The notes: generated from the letters alone by a model not told the origin. Shown: positions 1 to 7,355, counted from the stretch's first letter. The stretch: 8,825 bases of DNA from Burkholderiales bacterium (GCA_903643055.1 CAHJWV010000582.1:1-8825); one strand, 5' to 3'. Program-made: numbers and translations.

Positions 1-90
1 GGTTCACGGCGCTGATGTTTGTCCCCTCTCGGGAACGATCGCATTCGCGAACCCAGCTGAAATGATGCAGCACATGGCTGACGGATGAAA

Positions 91-124
91 CCATGCTCCC
101 GCGCTCCATTGTGCGGGAGCATGG
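91..124. repeat. Perfect 12-bp inverted repeat (hairpin)
   Basis: The left arm CCATGCTCCCGC (91-102) is exactly complementary to the right arm at 113-124, with a 10-nt loop. It begins two bases after the TGA at 86-88 of a short plus-strand frame open to the left edge. There is no T-run on the plus side. On the minus strand the arm is followed by TTTCATCC, a weak U-tract. It may be a transcript-end or RNA-stability hairpin. The structure is seen directly; the role is inferred. Confidence 0.5.
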
Positions 125-129
125 CTATC

Positions 130-166
130 GCTGAACGACGCCGCGCACGGCGTCGCAGCCATTTCT
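130..166 (+). terminator. Possible terminator hairpin
   Basis: The stem GCTG-AA-CGACGCCG / CGGCGTCG-CAGC spans 130-159, with an 8-bp perfect inner stem, a CGCA loop and a 2-nt AA bulge before a further 4 bp. It is followed on the plus strand by CATTTCT, a short, imperfect U-tract. It would suit termination of a plus-strand gene ending to the left. The tract is weak, so this is tentative. Confidence 0.35.
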
Positions 167-298
167 GATTCCGGCCACCGTCGATTTTCAGGACGCCACC
201 CGTTGCAGATGAACAGGGCTGCGAAACCCCTTCAGCGAGCCCGTTAGACTCCCGGCCGACAACAAACGGCTCCCCAAGAGCCACCGGGAGAACAGGCC

Positions 299-1006
299 AT
301 GATTTCCATCACTTCGGTACGAACCATCTTGCGCGCCGTCCTCATCCTCATTTGCTCAGGCATCTGCGCCTTGGCCGGCGCTGCGCCGCCACCGATCGAG
401 GCCTTCGCCCGATTGCCGCTGATGCAAATGCCAAGGCTCGCACCCGATGGCGTCCACCTCGCCGCCATCCTGAATCGCGGCAATGAAACGATCCTGGTCA
501 CCCGAACGATCGACTCCGGCAAGCTGACCCCCGTGTTGAAAACCGACAACACCGAGTTCAGCCTCAACTGGTTCCATTGGGTCAGCAACGACAGGCTGGT
601 GGTCAGCCTCAGGTACCCCAACAGCCGCCGCGTGGGCGAGCTGAAATACGTCGGCACGGTCGAGACGCGCCTGCTGTCGGTGCGGCCCGATGGCTCCGAC
701 CTGATCAACGTGGTCAGCCGCACTCGCAACAAGCGTTCGCTCAAGAACACCGTCATACAGGATCGTGTCATCGACTGGCTGCCGGAAGACGGAAAGCACA
801 TCCTGAGGCAGCTGCCGGATGACGAATCGAGCCCGGACCCTTCGGAGCAATCAAGTGCACCGCAGCCAGTTCTATCGGGAATTGGATGCTTTCCTGGCCC
901 GACATCTTTCGCCGCAACCGGCGTCAGCGGCGCCCGCCCCGTCTATGGTCACGCCATCGGCCGCCAGCGCTTCCGCCTCGGCGTCGCAGGCTTTGTGACG
1001 CAGTGA
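299..1006 (+). pseudogene. S9-family peptidase remnant with internal deletion
   Basis: The open frame encodes 235 residues from an ATG with a well-placed GGGAG. Residues 1-28 are a Sec signal peptide (hydrophobic AVLILICSGICALAGA), so the ancestor was exported. Residues 30-180 resemble the start of the beta-propeller of secreted S9 (prolyl oligopeptidase / dipeptidyl aminopeptidase) proteins: PPIEAFARLPLMQMPRLAPD, then blades such as RLLSVRPDGSDL and WLPEDGKHILRQLPDDE. After about residue 182 the frame turns into Pro/Ser/Gly-rich sequence unlike any peptidase. From about 855 the next frame reads HRSQFYRELDAFLARHL and then an Ala/Ser tail ending in TGA at 996-998, which looks like the C-terminal helix of the same family. 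I infer that the middle of the gene, including the Ser-Asp-His alpha/beta-hydrolase domain, was deleted with a frame change near 842-857. Full-length members are roughly 650-700 residues. No catalytic residues remain, so peptidase activity is not expected. Confidence 0.7.
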
Positions 1007-1022
1007 TTCGTGACACAGTCAG

Positions 1023-1050
1023 GGGCCTGCCATCAACGCAGGCCCGGTTT
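1023..1050 (+). terminator. Hairpin between convergent genes
   Basis: GGGCCTGC at 1023-1030 pairs perfectly with GCAGGCCC at 1038-1045 around a 7-nt loop, followed by GGTTTG. It lies 17 bp after the end of the peptidase remnant and about 50 bp beyond the stop of the convergent kinase gene. It is a plausible terminator for the plus strand and possibly for both. The T-tract is short (three T). Confidence 0.45.
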
Positions 1051-1094
1051 GAAAGGCGTGCGGCACTGACCAGACCGAAGCGCGCCTGCGGCAC

Positions 1095-2234
1095 TCAACG
1101 CGCCCGGCGCGGCATCTCGATGCGGAACTGCGTGCCGTCGTCTTCGCAGGAACTCACGTCGACCGTGCCGCCGTGTGCCTGCACGATCTGCTGCACGATG
1201 TAGAGCCCCAGGCCCAGGCCTTCGCCGCGGCCGGCATCGCGCTTGCCGCCGCGAAACGGGTTGAACACATGCGGCAGCAACTGCGCCGGGATGCAGCCGC
1301 CGTTCGACACCGTCAGCTGCACGCGATCGGCGGCCTCACCGTTCAAGCCCACGCGAATTGGCACGTCGGCGCGGCCGTGCTGCAAGGCGTTGCCGACCAA
1401 GTTCGAGGCCACTTGCGCGAGCCGGTCGACATCCCATTCGCCATCGAGCGGGCCGGTGTGGATGAGCTGGATCTCGCGCTGCGTGCCGGACAGTTGGCTT
1501 TCATGCACCACGCGCTGGATCGGCGTCAGCAGATCGGCCGGCACGCGCTTGAGCGCGATGCCACCACCGAGCCGCGCACGGGCGAGATCAAGCATGTCGT
1601 CGATCATGCGGCTCATGCGCCGGCCGCTCGCCAGCATGTTGTCGGTGGTCTTGTGCACCAGCTCGTCACCGCTGCGGCGCTGCAGCACCGAAGCCGAGCC
1701 CATGATGGCGCTCAGCGGCGTGCGCAGATCGTGGCCCAGCACGGCCATGAACATCTCGTTCAGCCGCAGTGTCTCGGAGCGCTCGTGGAGTTCGCTGGCC
1801 AACTGCGCTTGCTGCCGGTGCAAGCGGAAGAACACCTCGGCCTTGTTGCGCAGAATGCGCGGGTCGATCGGCTTGTAGAGGAAGTCGACCGCGCCGCTGT
1901 CATAGCCCTTGAACAGGCGGTGCTGGTCGCGCGCGCCGGCGGTCACGAAGATCAGCGGCACCTGGCGCGTGCGTTCGCTGCCGCGTATCAGTTCGGCCAG
2001 CTCGAAGCCGTCCATCTCCGGCATCTGCACATCCAGGAAGGCGAGCGCAATGTCGTGCTTCAGCATCAGCTCCAGCGCTTCAGGGCCGGATTGCGCGGTC
2101 AGCACCTCGACGTCGTCACTTCGCAATAGCGCCGACAAGGCCAGCAGGTTCTCGCTCAGGTCATCGACGATCAAGCACTTCACGCGTTGCCACGCCGGGG
2201 CGCCGGTCCTGACAGACAAAGGGCTGCGACTCAT
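1095..2234 (-). CDS. REC-HisKA-HATPase_c response regulator/histidine kinase
   Basis: This 379-residue soluble protein has no membrane segment or signal peptide. An N-terminal receiver (about 17-133) has the acidic pair D24/D25, phospho-acceptor D68 (FLDVQMPEMDG), T98 and K121 (YKP), so it looks functional. A short helix leads to a HisKA domain with H168 in HDLRTPL, and then HATPase_c with N278/N282 in the N box (SNLVGNALQHG), a G1-like VSNGGCIP (310-316) and the GLGLGLYIV G2 box (339-347). In G1 the usual DxGxG is replaced by SNGG, a variant seen in some HisKA kinases. With the receiver ahead of the kinase core, phosphorylation of D68 probably gates kinase activity. The gene ends the operon. 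Its ATG overlaps the CheB stop by 4 nt (ATGA) and lacks its own Shine-Dalgarno, so translation is probably coupled. No output domain is present; the downstream partner is unknown. Confidence 0.92.
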   Translation of the reverse strand: MSRSPLSVRTGAPAWQRVKCLIVDDLSENLLALSALLRSDDVEVLTAQSGPEALELMLKHDIALAFLDVQMPEMDGFELAELIRGSERTRQVPLIFVTAGARDQHRLFKGYDSGAVDFLYKPIDPRILRNKAEVFFRLHRQQAQLASELHERSETLRLNEMFMAVLGHDLRTPLSAIMGSASVLQRRSGDELVHKTTDNMLASGRRMSRMIDDMLDLARARLGGGIALKRVPADLLTPIQRVVHESQLSGTQREIQLIHTGPLDGEWDVDRLAQVASNLVGNALQHGRADVPIRVGLNGEAADRVQLTVSNGGCIPAQLLPHVFNPFRGGKRDAGRGEGLGLGLYIVQQIVQAHGGTVDVSSCEDDGTQFRIEMPRRAR

Positions 2235-2896
2235 GGTTTGGCAGAAGGAGAAAGGGCCGAGGAAGGATGTGCGGCGGAAGGCGCAGCAGCAGAAGGTGCC
2301 AGTGTTCGCAAGAGTTCAGCCATCGGGGCCAGCGCCAGCACGGCATGGACCGGGCTGCGCTTGATCGCCGCTTCCGGCATGTAGCGCGATTGCGCGGTGG
2401 CCGGCGACTCGGCCAAGGTATAGCCGCCGGCCGCGTGCACAGCGGCCAGTCCGGCTGCGCCGTCTTCATTGGCGCCGGTCAGCACGATGCCGATCAGGCG
2501 CTCGCGGTAGACATCGGCCGCCGATTCGAACAGCACATCGATCGACGGCCGCGAGTAATGCACTGGCGCGTCGATCGACAAGGCCAGGTGCGGCGGCCCG
2601 CCGTCGATCAGCAGGTGATAGTCGGGCGGCGCGAAGTAGATCGTCGAGGCCTGCACCGGCTCTTTGTCCTGTGCTTCCCGAACCGCCATCTGGCACTTGT
2701 GGCTGAAGATTTCGACCAGCAGGCTCGGCCGTTCGCGCGGCAGGTGCAGCACGACGAACACGCTGACCGGCAGGCCCGTCGGTAAGGCCGGCAGCAAGAC
2801 CGACAAGGCCTCGACGCCACCGGCCGATGCGCCGATCACGATCGCCTCGATGCCTGAAGGCAAAGAAGGCAGCGCCGCGTTTACAGGCTGGTTCAA
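2231..2896 (-). CDS. cheB: Stand-alone CheB-type protein-glutamate methylesterase
   Basis: This 221-residue cytoplasmic protein is the catalytic (C-terminal) domain of CheB alone; family members remove methyl groups from, or deamidate, Glu/Gln side chains of chemoreceptors. The catalytic triad is visible: S24 in IGASAGG, H51 in VVLHLP and D145 in LTGANEDGAAG. APPDYHLLI and the SRPSIDVLFESAA segment are also typical. The receiver and linker that normally precede this domain are absent, because the upstream gene ends exactly where this one begins. I chose the TTG at 2896-2894, which overlaps the CheR stop as TTGA, the same 4-nt geometry as the two ATGA junctions. No ATG or GTG start fits: the frame continues upstream only inside cheR, and the GTG at codon 20 would cut the first beta strand. 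The last ~35 residues are an Ala/Pro/Ser tail of no recognised function. Without its own receiver, activity may depend on partner proteins of the operon. Confidence 0.9.
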   Translation of the reverse strand: MNQPVNAALPSLPSGIEAIVIGASAGGVEALSVLLPALPTGLPVSVFVVLHLPRERPSLLVEIFSHKCQMAVREAQDKEPVQASTIYFAPPDYHLLIDGGPPHLALSIDAPVHYSRPSIDVLFESAADVYRERLIGIVLTGANEDGAAGLAAVHAAGGYTLAESPATAQSRYMPEAAIKRSPVHAVLALAPMAELLRTLAPSAAAPSAAHPSSALSPSAKP

Positions 2897-3765
2897 AGGA
2901 GATCCCGCTTCTGAAAGATGCGGTCGTCGGCGACCAGCGGATTGAACGACTCGGCATGGCTCGAGAAGCGAAGCGACTCCTTCGAGCCGAGCCCGAGAAA
3001 GCCCTTGCGGCACAGCGCATCGCGAAACAGGCCGAGCGCCCGATCCTGCAACGCGCGGTCGAAGTAGATCAGCACGTTGCGGCACGACACCAGGTGTACT
3101 TCGGCGAACACGCTGTCGGTGGCGAGGCTGTGGTCGGAGAACACGAAGTGCTTCTTCAAGGCCTTGTCGAACACCGCGCGCCCATAAGCGGCGGTGTAGT
3201 AATCAGACAGCGAACTGCGCGCGCCAGAGCGCCGGTGGTTCTCGGTGAAGCCGGGGATGCGCTCGATCTCATAGATGCCGGCCTCGGCCTTTTGCAAGGC
3301 GCCTGCATTGATGTCGGTGGCATAGATCATCGAGCGCTGCAGCAGCCCTTCTTCCTGCAGCAGGATGGCCAGCGAATAAACCTCTTCGCCCGCGCTGCAG
3401 CCGGCGACCCAGATCTTCAATGACGGGTAGGTGCGCAGCAAAGGCACGACCTTCTCGCGCAGGGCCTTGAAGTACGACGGGTCGCGAAACATTTCGCTCA
3501 CCTGAACAGTTAGAAAATCCAGCAGCGCCGGGAAGGTGCCCGGCTCATGCAGCACCTTGTCCTGCAGCTGCGACAGCGACTTGCAGTTGAAGCGCGTCAT
3601 CGCGCTGCCCATCCGCCGCTTCAGCGACGCGGCCGAGTAGCCGCGAAAATCATAGTGGTACTTCAGGTAGATGGCGTCGGTCAGCAGGCGCAGTTCGATG
3701 TCGGCGTCGCTGTAAGCCGTGGCCGCACTGCCGAGGCTTGGCAAGGTGTCACCGTGGCCGCTCAT
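2893..3765 (-). CDS. cheR: CheR-type protein-glutamate O-methyltransferase
   Basis: This 290-residue cytoplasmic enzyme is predicted to transfer methyl groups from S-adenosylmethionine to glutamate side chains. An N-terminal helical domain (about 20-85, with RGYSAASLKRRM) precedes the SAM-binding Rossmann domain. Visible family motifs are VSEMFRDPSYF (89-99), the SAM loop WVAGCSAGEEVYSLAI (119-134), D151 in ATDIN at the end of strand 2, and SCRNVLIYFD (227-236). Length is normal for CheR (270-290), and there are no TPR repeats or fused PAS domains. The ATG overlaps the kinase stop (ATGA, 3762-3765) and its own stop overlaps the CheB TTG. No strong Shine-Dalgarno is present, so translation is probably coupled to the kinase. 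With no chemoreceptor gene in sight its substrate is uncertain; it may be the adjacent kinase or a receptor encoded elsewhere. Confidence 0.93.
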   Translation of the reverse strand: MSGHGDTLPSLGSAATAYSDADIELRLLTDAIYLKYHYDFRGYSAASLKRRMGSAMTRFNCKSLSQLQDKVLHEPGTFPALLDFLTVQVSEMFRDPSYFKALREKVVPLLRTYPSLKIWVAGCSAGEEVYSLAILLQEEGLLQRSMIYATDINAGALQKAEAGIYEIERIPGFTENHRRSGARSSLSDYYTAAYGRAVFDKALKKHFVFSDHSLATDSVFAEVHLVSCRNVLIYFDRALQDRALGLFRDALCRKGFLGLGSKESLRFSSHAESFNPLVADDRIFQKRDLL

Positions 3766-6700
3766 TTGGGCATCCAGACCCGCACCAGCGACAGCAGCTT
3801 CTCGACATCCAGCGGCTTGGCGATGTAGTCATTGGCGCCGGCCGCCAGGCACTGCTCCTGATCGTCCTTCATCGCCTTGGCGGTCAGCGCGATGATCGGC
3901 AGCTTCTTCCATTCGCTGCGCTTGCGGATCTCGCGCATCGCGGTGAAGCCGTCCATCTCCGGCATCATGATGTCCATCAGCACCAGGTCGATCGCCGCGG
4001 AGGCCGGTTGGGCCAGCGAGCGTTTCAGCGCCTCGATCGCCTCCAGGCCATTGCGCGCGATCTCGACCTTCACGCCCTTGGGCTCCAGCACGCTGGACAG
4101 CGCGAAGATGTTGCGCACGTCGTCTTCCACGACCAGGATGCGCCGGCCATCGAGCGCAGCTTCGCGGTCGCGCGCCGAGGCCAGCAGCCGCTGGCTCTCC
4201 GGCGGCAGCTTGGCTTCGACGTGGTGCAGGAACAGCGTCACTTCGTCCAGCAGCCGCTCGGGCGAGCGCGCGTCTTTGACGATGATCGATTTCGAGAACT
4301 TGCGCAGCTGCTGCTCTTCCTGGCGGGTCAGCGAGCGGCCGGTGTAGACGATCACCGGCGGGAACGGCATGTCGCCCTGCCCGGCCATCTGCTCCAGCAG
4401 CTCATAGCCCGACAGGTCGGGCAGGTTCAGGTCCATCACCATGCAGTCGAAGGTGGTGCTGCGCAGTTGCTGCAGCGCCTGGGCTGCGGTCTCGACGTCG
4501 GTGATCTGCACATCGCCATTGCCGCTCTCGCTGCCCAGCAGCTCGCGAATGCTGTCGCGCTGGCGCGCATCGTCTTCGACCACCAGCACGCGGCGCAGGC
4601 TCTGCATGAACTTGGCTTCCAGCCGCTGCAGCGCATCGACCAGTTGCTCGCGCTTGACCGGCTTCAGCGCATAGCCGATCGCGCCGCGCTCCAGCGCTTC
4701 CTGGCTGTAATCGGCCACCGAGGCCACATGCACCGGGATGTGCCGGGTCTTCGGGTTGCGCTTCAGCTGGTCGAGCACGCCCAGCCCCGAATGGTCGGGC
4801 AGGTTCATGTCGAGCAGGATGGCGCTCGGGCGGAATTGCGTGGCCGCGGCCAGCCCGTCGTTCGCCGAATGGGTGACGACGCACTGGAAGCCCATCTCGT
4901 GCGCCAGGTCGCGCAGGATCGCCGCAAAACGTTCGTCGTCTTCGATGACGAGGATCAACCTCGAATCGGCCTTCAGCCGGCCGCGGTCATCGTCCATTGC
5001 GATCGGCCGAAGGCCCCCGGCAGCAGGCGCATCCAGCGCACCCCCGGCCGGCGCAGACACCGGTGGTGACGACCAGCTCATCGCTGCGGACGATGCCGCG
5101 GGCGGTGCGGCCTCGTTCGGTCGGGCGGCCACCGGCACCGCAGCCGCCGCGCCCCTCGGTTTGCCCGGCGCCGGCACCACCTGCACGCTCGACACATAGT
5201 TCAGCGGCAGCTCTAACGTGAATTCGCTGCCTTGGCCCGGCACGCTTTGCACGCTGATCTCGCCGCCCAGCAGGTGCGACAGATCGCGCGAGATCGACAG
5301 GCCGAGGCCCGTGCCGCCGTACTTGCGGTGCGTGCTGCCATCGGCCTGGCGGAAGGCTTCGAAGATGATGTTTTGCTGATGCGCGGGGATGCCGATGCCG
5401 GTGTCGCGCACGGCAAAGGCCACGCCGCGCGGAGTCAGCGACACGCGCAGTGAAACTTCACCGCGCTCGGTGAACTTCACTGCGTTGGACAGCAGGTTCT
5501 TGAGGATCTGGGACAGGCGCTGCAGGTCGGTGTCGATGGTCGCCGGCACATCGGCTTCGATGCTGGCGTTGAAGCCGATGCCCTTCTGGCGCGCCAGCGG
5601 CTGCAGCGTCTTGACCAGCGAATCGACGGCGCGCGCCAGCGTCACCGGTTCGATCTGCAGCTCGACCTTGCCGGATTCGATCTTCGCCAGGTCCAGGATG
5701 TCGTTGATCAGGTCCAGCAGGTCGTTGCCGGCCGACGAGATGGTCTGCGCGAACTTGACCTGCTCTTCGCTCAGGTTGCCGCCCTTGTTGTCGGCCAGCA
5801 GCTTGGCGAGGATCAGCGTCGAGTTCAGCGGCGTGCGCAGCTCGTGGCTCATGTTCGCCAGGAACTCGCTCTTGTATTGGTTGGTGCGCTCAAGCTCGGT
5901 AGCTTTGTCCGACAGCACCGCCTGCGCATCGGTCAACGCATCCTTCTGATGCTCCAGCGCCTGCGTCTGCTCTTCCAGCTGCGAGTTGGTCTGCTCTAAC
6001 TCGGCCTGCTGCGCTTCAAGCTGCGCCTGCGATTCCTTCAGCACGCGGCTTTGCTCTTCGAGCTCTTCGTTGCTGACGCGCAGCTCTTCTTGCTGGGCCT
6101 GCAGCTCTTCGGCCTGGCGCTGGGTTTCTTCGAGCAGGTTCTCGAGTTGGGAGCGGTCTTTGGAGGTGCGCACCGCGATGCCCAGCATTTCCGACACACG
6201 CTCCAGCAGCTCGATCTCGCCGCGGTGCAGCGGGCGGAAAAAGCCGAGTTCGAGCACCGCCTGCACCGTGCCATCGATCGACACCGGCGCGATCAGCAGC
6301 TCGCTGGGCTGGCTTGCGCCGGTGCCGGAGGCGACTTGCAGATGGTCCTTCGGCACGTTGGTGACATGCAGCACGCGGTTGTTCTTCGCGGCCTGGCCGA
6401 GCATGCCTTCGCCGGGGCGCAGCGTGTCGGTGGCCGAGATCGCATAACCGGCAAAGCGGTGGAAGCGGCCATCGGGCTGCGCCACGTAGGCCGCACCGAT
6501 CTGTGCGTTCATGTAGTCGGCCAGAAAAGCCAACAAGGTGTCGCCCAAGACTTCCAGGCGCTGCTCGCCTTGCAGCCGGCTGGCCAGCTGCGCCTGGCCG
6601 TTGCGCACCCAGGCCTGCACCATGCGCGCCCGGAAATCACGCGAGGTCAGCAAGGCCGATACGGTGATCAGCACCAGCAGCAAGGCCGAGCCGCCCCAGG

Positions 6701-7349
6701 AAACCAGCAGCGACAGGCTTTGCGCGTCGGCCCATTCGGCCTGGCGCTTGGCCAGCGTGGCCCGCTCTTCGGTCTGCATCTCGGCCACGGTCGAGCGCAC
6801 GCGGTCCATCACCGCCTTGCCGCGGTCGGTCAGCACAACGGCCATCGCGGCGTCAGTTTTGCCAGCGCGGCGCAGCACGACCGTCTCTTCCAGTTCGCTC
6901 AACTTGTCGTTGGAGAGCCGGTTCAACTCTTCGAAGCGGCGCAGTTGCCGCTCGTTGCCGGCCAGCATCGAGCGCAGCTGACCCAGCACGCCATTCAGGC
7001 GAACCTTGGCATCGGTGTAGGGCTGCAGATAAACATCCTGCCCGGTCAATAGATAGCCGCGCTGGCCGGTTTCGGCATCCTTGAGGTGTGACAAGACCGC
7101 CAGCAACTGCTCGTTGACCTCGGTCGTGCGATTGACCTGATCGGCCGTGACCGAACTCGACTGCAGCGAACGGTACGAAAACAGCGCGATCAGCAGCAGC
7201 GCGATCACCGAGACGATGAAGCTGGCCATCGGCCCGGGCGGCAAGGGTGCGCCGCCGTAAAGCCGATTGGTTTCCGATCGGCCCGTACGGCCTGAGCTGC
7301 CACCCGCGTTCAGGTCACCCCGTTCATTGCCCGCTGCATCACTCGCCAC
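3762..7349 (-). CDS. CHASE3-GAF hybrid histidine kinase with three receivers
   Basis: This 1195-residue inner-membrane sensor heads the operon (numbering from the GTG at 7349-7347). In order: a Gly/Arg-rich cytoplasmic tail (1-39), TM1 (40-59), a CHASE3 periplasmic helical sensor (about 67-207, with DAETGQRGYLLTGQ), TM2 (211-234), GAF (about 260-397), an 11-heptad coiled coil (414-490), HisKA with H502 (HELRTPL), HATPase_c (N618/N622, DTGIGIP at 649-655, GGTGLGLS at 678-685), a ~65-residue Ala/Pro linker, and three receivers. The receivers carry D847/K896, D973/K1025 and D1126/K1178. All three keep the acidic pair (EDD), so all may accept phosphate. REC1 has Ser877 at the usual Thr/Ser position, and REC2 has KD where KP is usual. 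No HAMP or HPt domain is seen. The frame is also open to a GTG at 7382, but that codon lies inside a palindrome; AAGGAG at 7356-7361, 6 nt before the GTG at 7349, decides the start. The CHASE3 and GAF ligands are unknown. Confidence 0.93.
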   Translation of the reverse strand: MASDAAGNERGDLNAGGSSGRTGRSETNRLYGGAPLPPGPMASFIVSVIALLLIALFSYRSLQSSSVTADQVNRTTEVNEQLLAVLSHLKDAETGQRGYLLTGQDVYLQPYTDAKVRLNGVLGQLRSMLAGNERQLRRFEELNRLSNDKLSELEETVVLRRAGKTDAAMAVVLTDRGKAVMDRVRSTVAEMQTEERATLAKRQAEWADAQSLSLLVSWGGSALLLVLITVSALLTSRDFRARMVQAWVRNGQAQLASRLQGEQRLEVLGDTLLAFLADYMNAQIGAAYVAQPDGRFHRFAGYAISATDTLRPGEGMLGQAAKNNRVLHVTNVPKDHLQVASGTGASQPSELLIAPVSIDGTVQAVLELGFFRPLHRGEIELLERVSEMLGIAVRTSKDRSQLENLLEETQRQAEELQAQQEELRVSNEELEEQSRVLKESQAQLEAQQAELEQTNSQLEEQTQALEHQKDALTDAQAVLSDKATELERTNQYKSEFLANMSHELRTPLNSTLILAKLLADNKGGNLSEEQVKFAQTISSAGNDLLDLINDILDLAKIESGKVELQIEPVTLARAVDSLVKTLQPLARQKGIGFNASIEADVPATIDTDLQRLSQILKNLLSNAVKFTERGEVSLRVSLTPRGVAFAVRDTGIGIPAHQQNIIFEAFRQADGSTHRKYGGTGLGLSISRDLSHLLGGEISVQSVPGQGSEFTLELPLNYVSSVQVVPAPGKPRGAAAAVPVAARPNEAAPPAASSAAMSWSSPPVSAPAGGALDAPAAGGLRPIAMDDDRGRLKADSRLILVIEDDERFAAILRDLAHEMGFQCVVTHSANDGLAAATQFRPSAILLDMNLPDHSGLGVLDQLKRNPKTRHIPVHVASVADYSQEALERGAIGYALKPVKREQLVDALQRLEAKFMQSLRRVLVVEDDARQRDSIRELLGSESGNGDVQITDVETAAQALQQLRSTTFDCMVMDLNLPDLSGYELLEQMAGQGDMPFPPVIVYTGRSLTRQEEQQLRKFSKSIIVKDARSPERLLDEVTLFLHHVEAKLPPESQRLLASARDREAALDGRRILVVEDDVRNIFALSSVLEPKGVKVEIARNGLEAIEALKRSLAQPASAAIDLVLMDIMMPEMDGFTAMREIRKRSEWKKLPIIALTAKAMKDDQEQCLAAGANDYIAKPLDVEKLLSLVRVWMPK

Positions 7350-7355
7350 CGATGA

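Larger units (their letters stand above)
1..298. other. Non-coding region at left edge
   Basis: I see no convincing gene here. Two short frames are open at the left edge: a plus-strand frame ending in TGA at 86-88, and a minus-strand frame with an ATG at 92-94 that stays open to base 1. Both are too short to identify; either could be the end of an unseen neighbour. The stretch carries two hairpins (91-124 and 130-159, listed separately). Bases 161-285 show no repeat or recognisable operator. A GGGAG Shine-Dalgarno at 286-290 lies 8 nt before the ATG at 299. No convincing sigma-70 pair was found; a TAGACT at 245-250 has no partner at the right distance. Confidence 0.5.

Noticed and set aside
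1173..2129. 318-codon plus-strand open frame opposite the REC-HisKA gene
   Set aside because: Antisense shadow; the minus strand carries unmistakable receiver and kinase motifs.
2897..3085. 63-codon upstream extension of the CheB frame
   Set aside because: It lies entirely inside cheR, its sequence does not resemble a receiver or linker, and the TTGA overlap gives a better start.
3738..5069. 443-codon plus-strand open frame opposite the hybrid kinase
   Set aside because: It is antisense to well-conserved HATPase/REC coding sequence, is rich in His/Gln/Arg/Leu with no domain, and is a typical high-GC shadow frame.
5040..5200. Possible low-complexity repeat or junction between the kinase core and its receivers
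   Set aside because: It is a Pro/Ala-rich interdomain linker in a continuous frame, common in hybrid kinases of high-GC bacteria; there is no sign of insertion or frameshift.
6051..7052. 333-codon plus-strand open frame opposite the CHASE3/GAF region
   Set aside because: Same reason: a shadow of the kinase codons, compositionally odd and without recognisable motifs or a ribosome-binding site.
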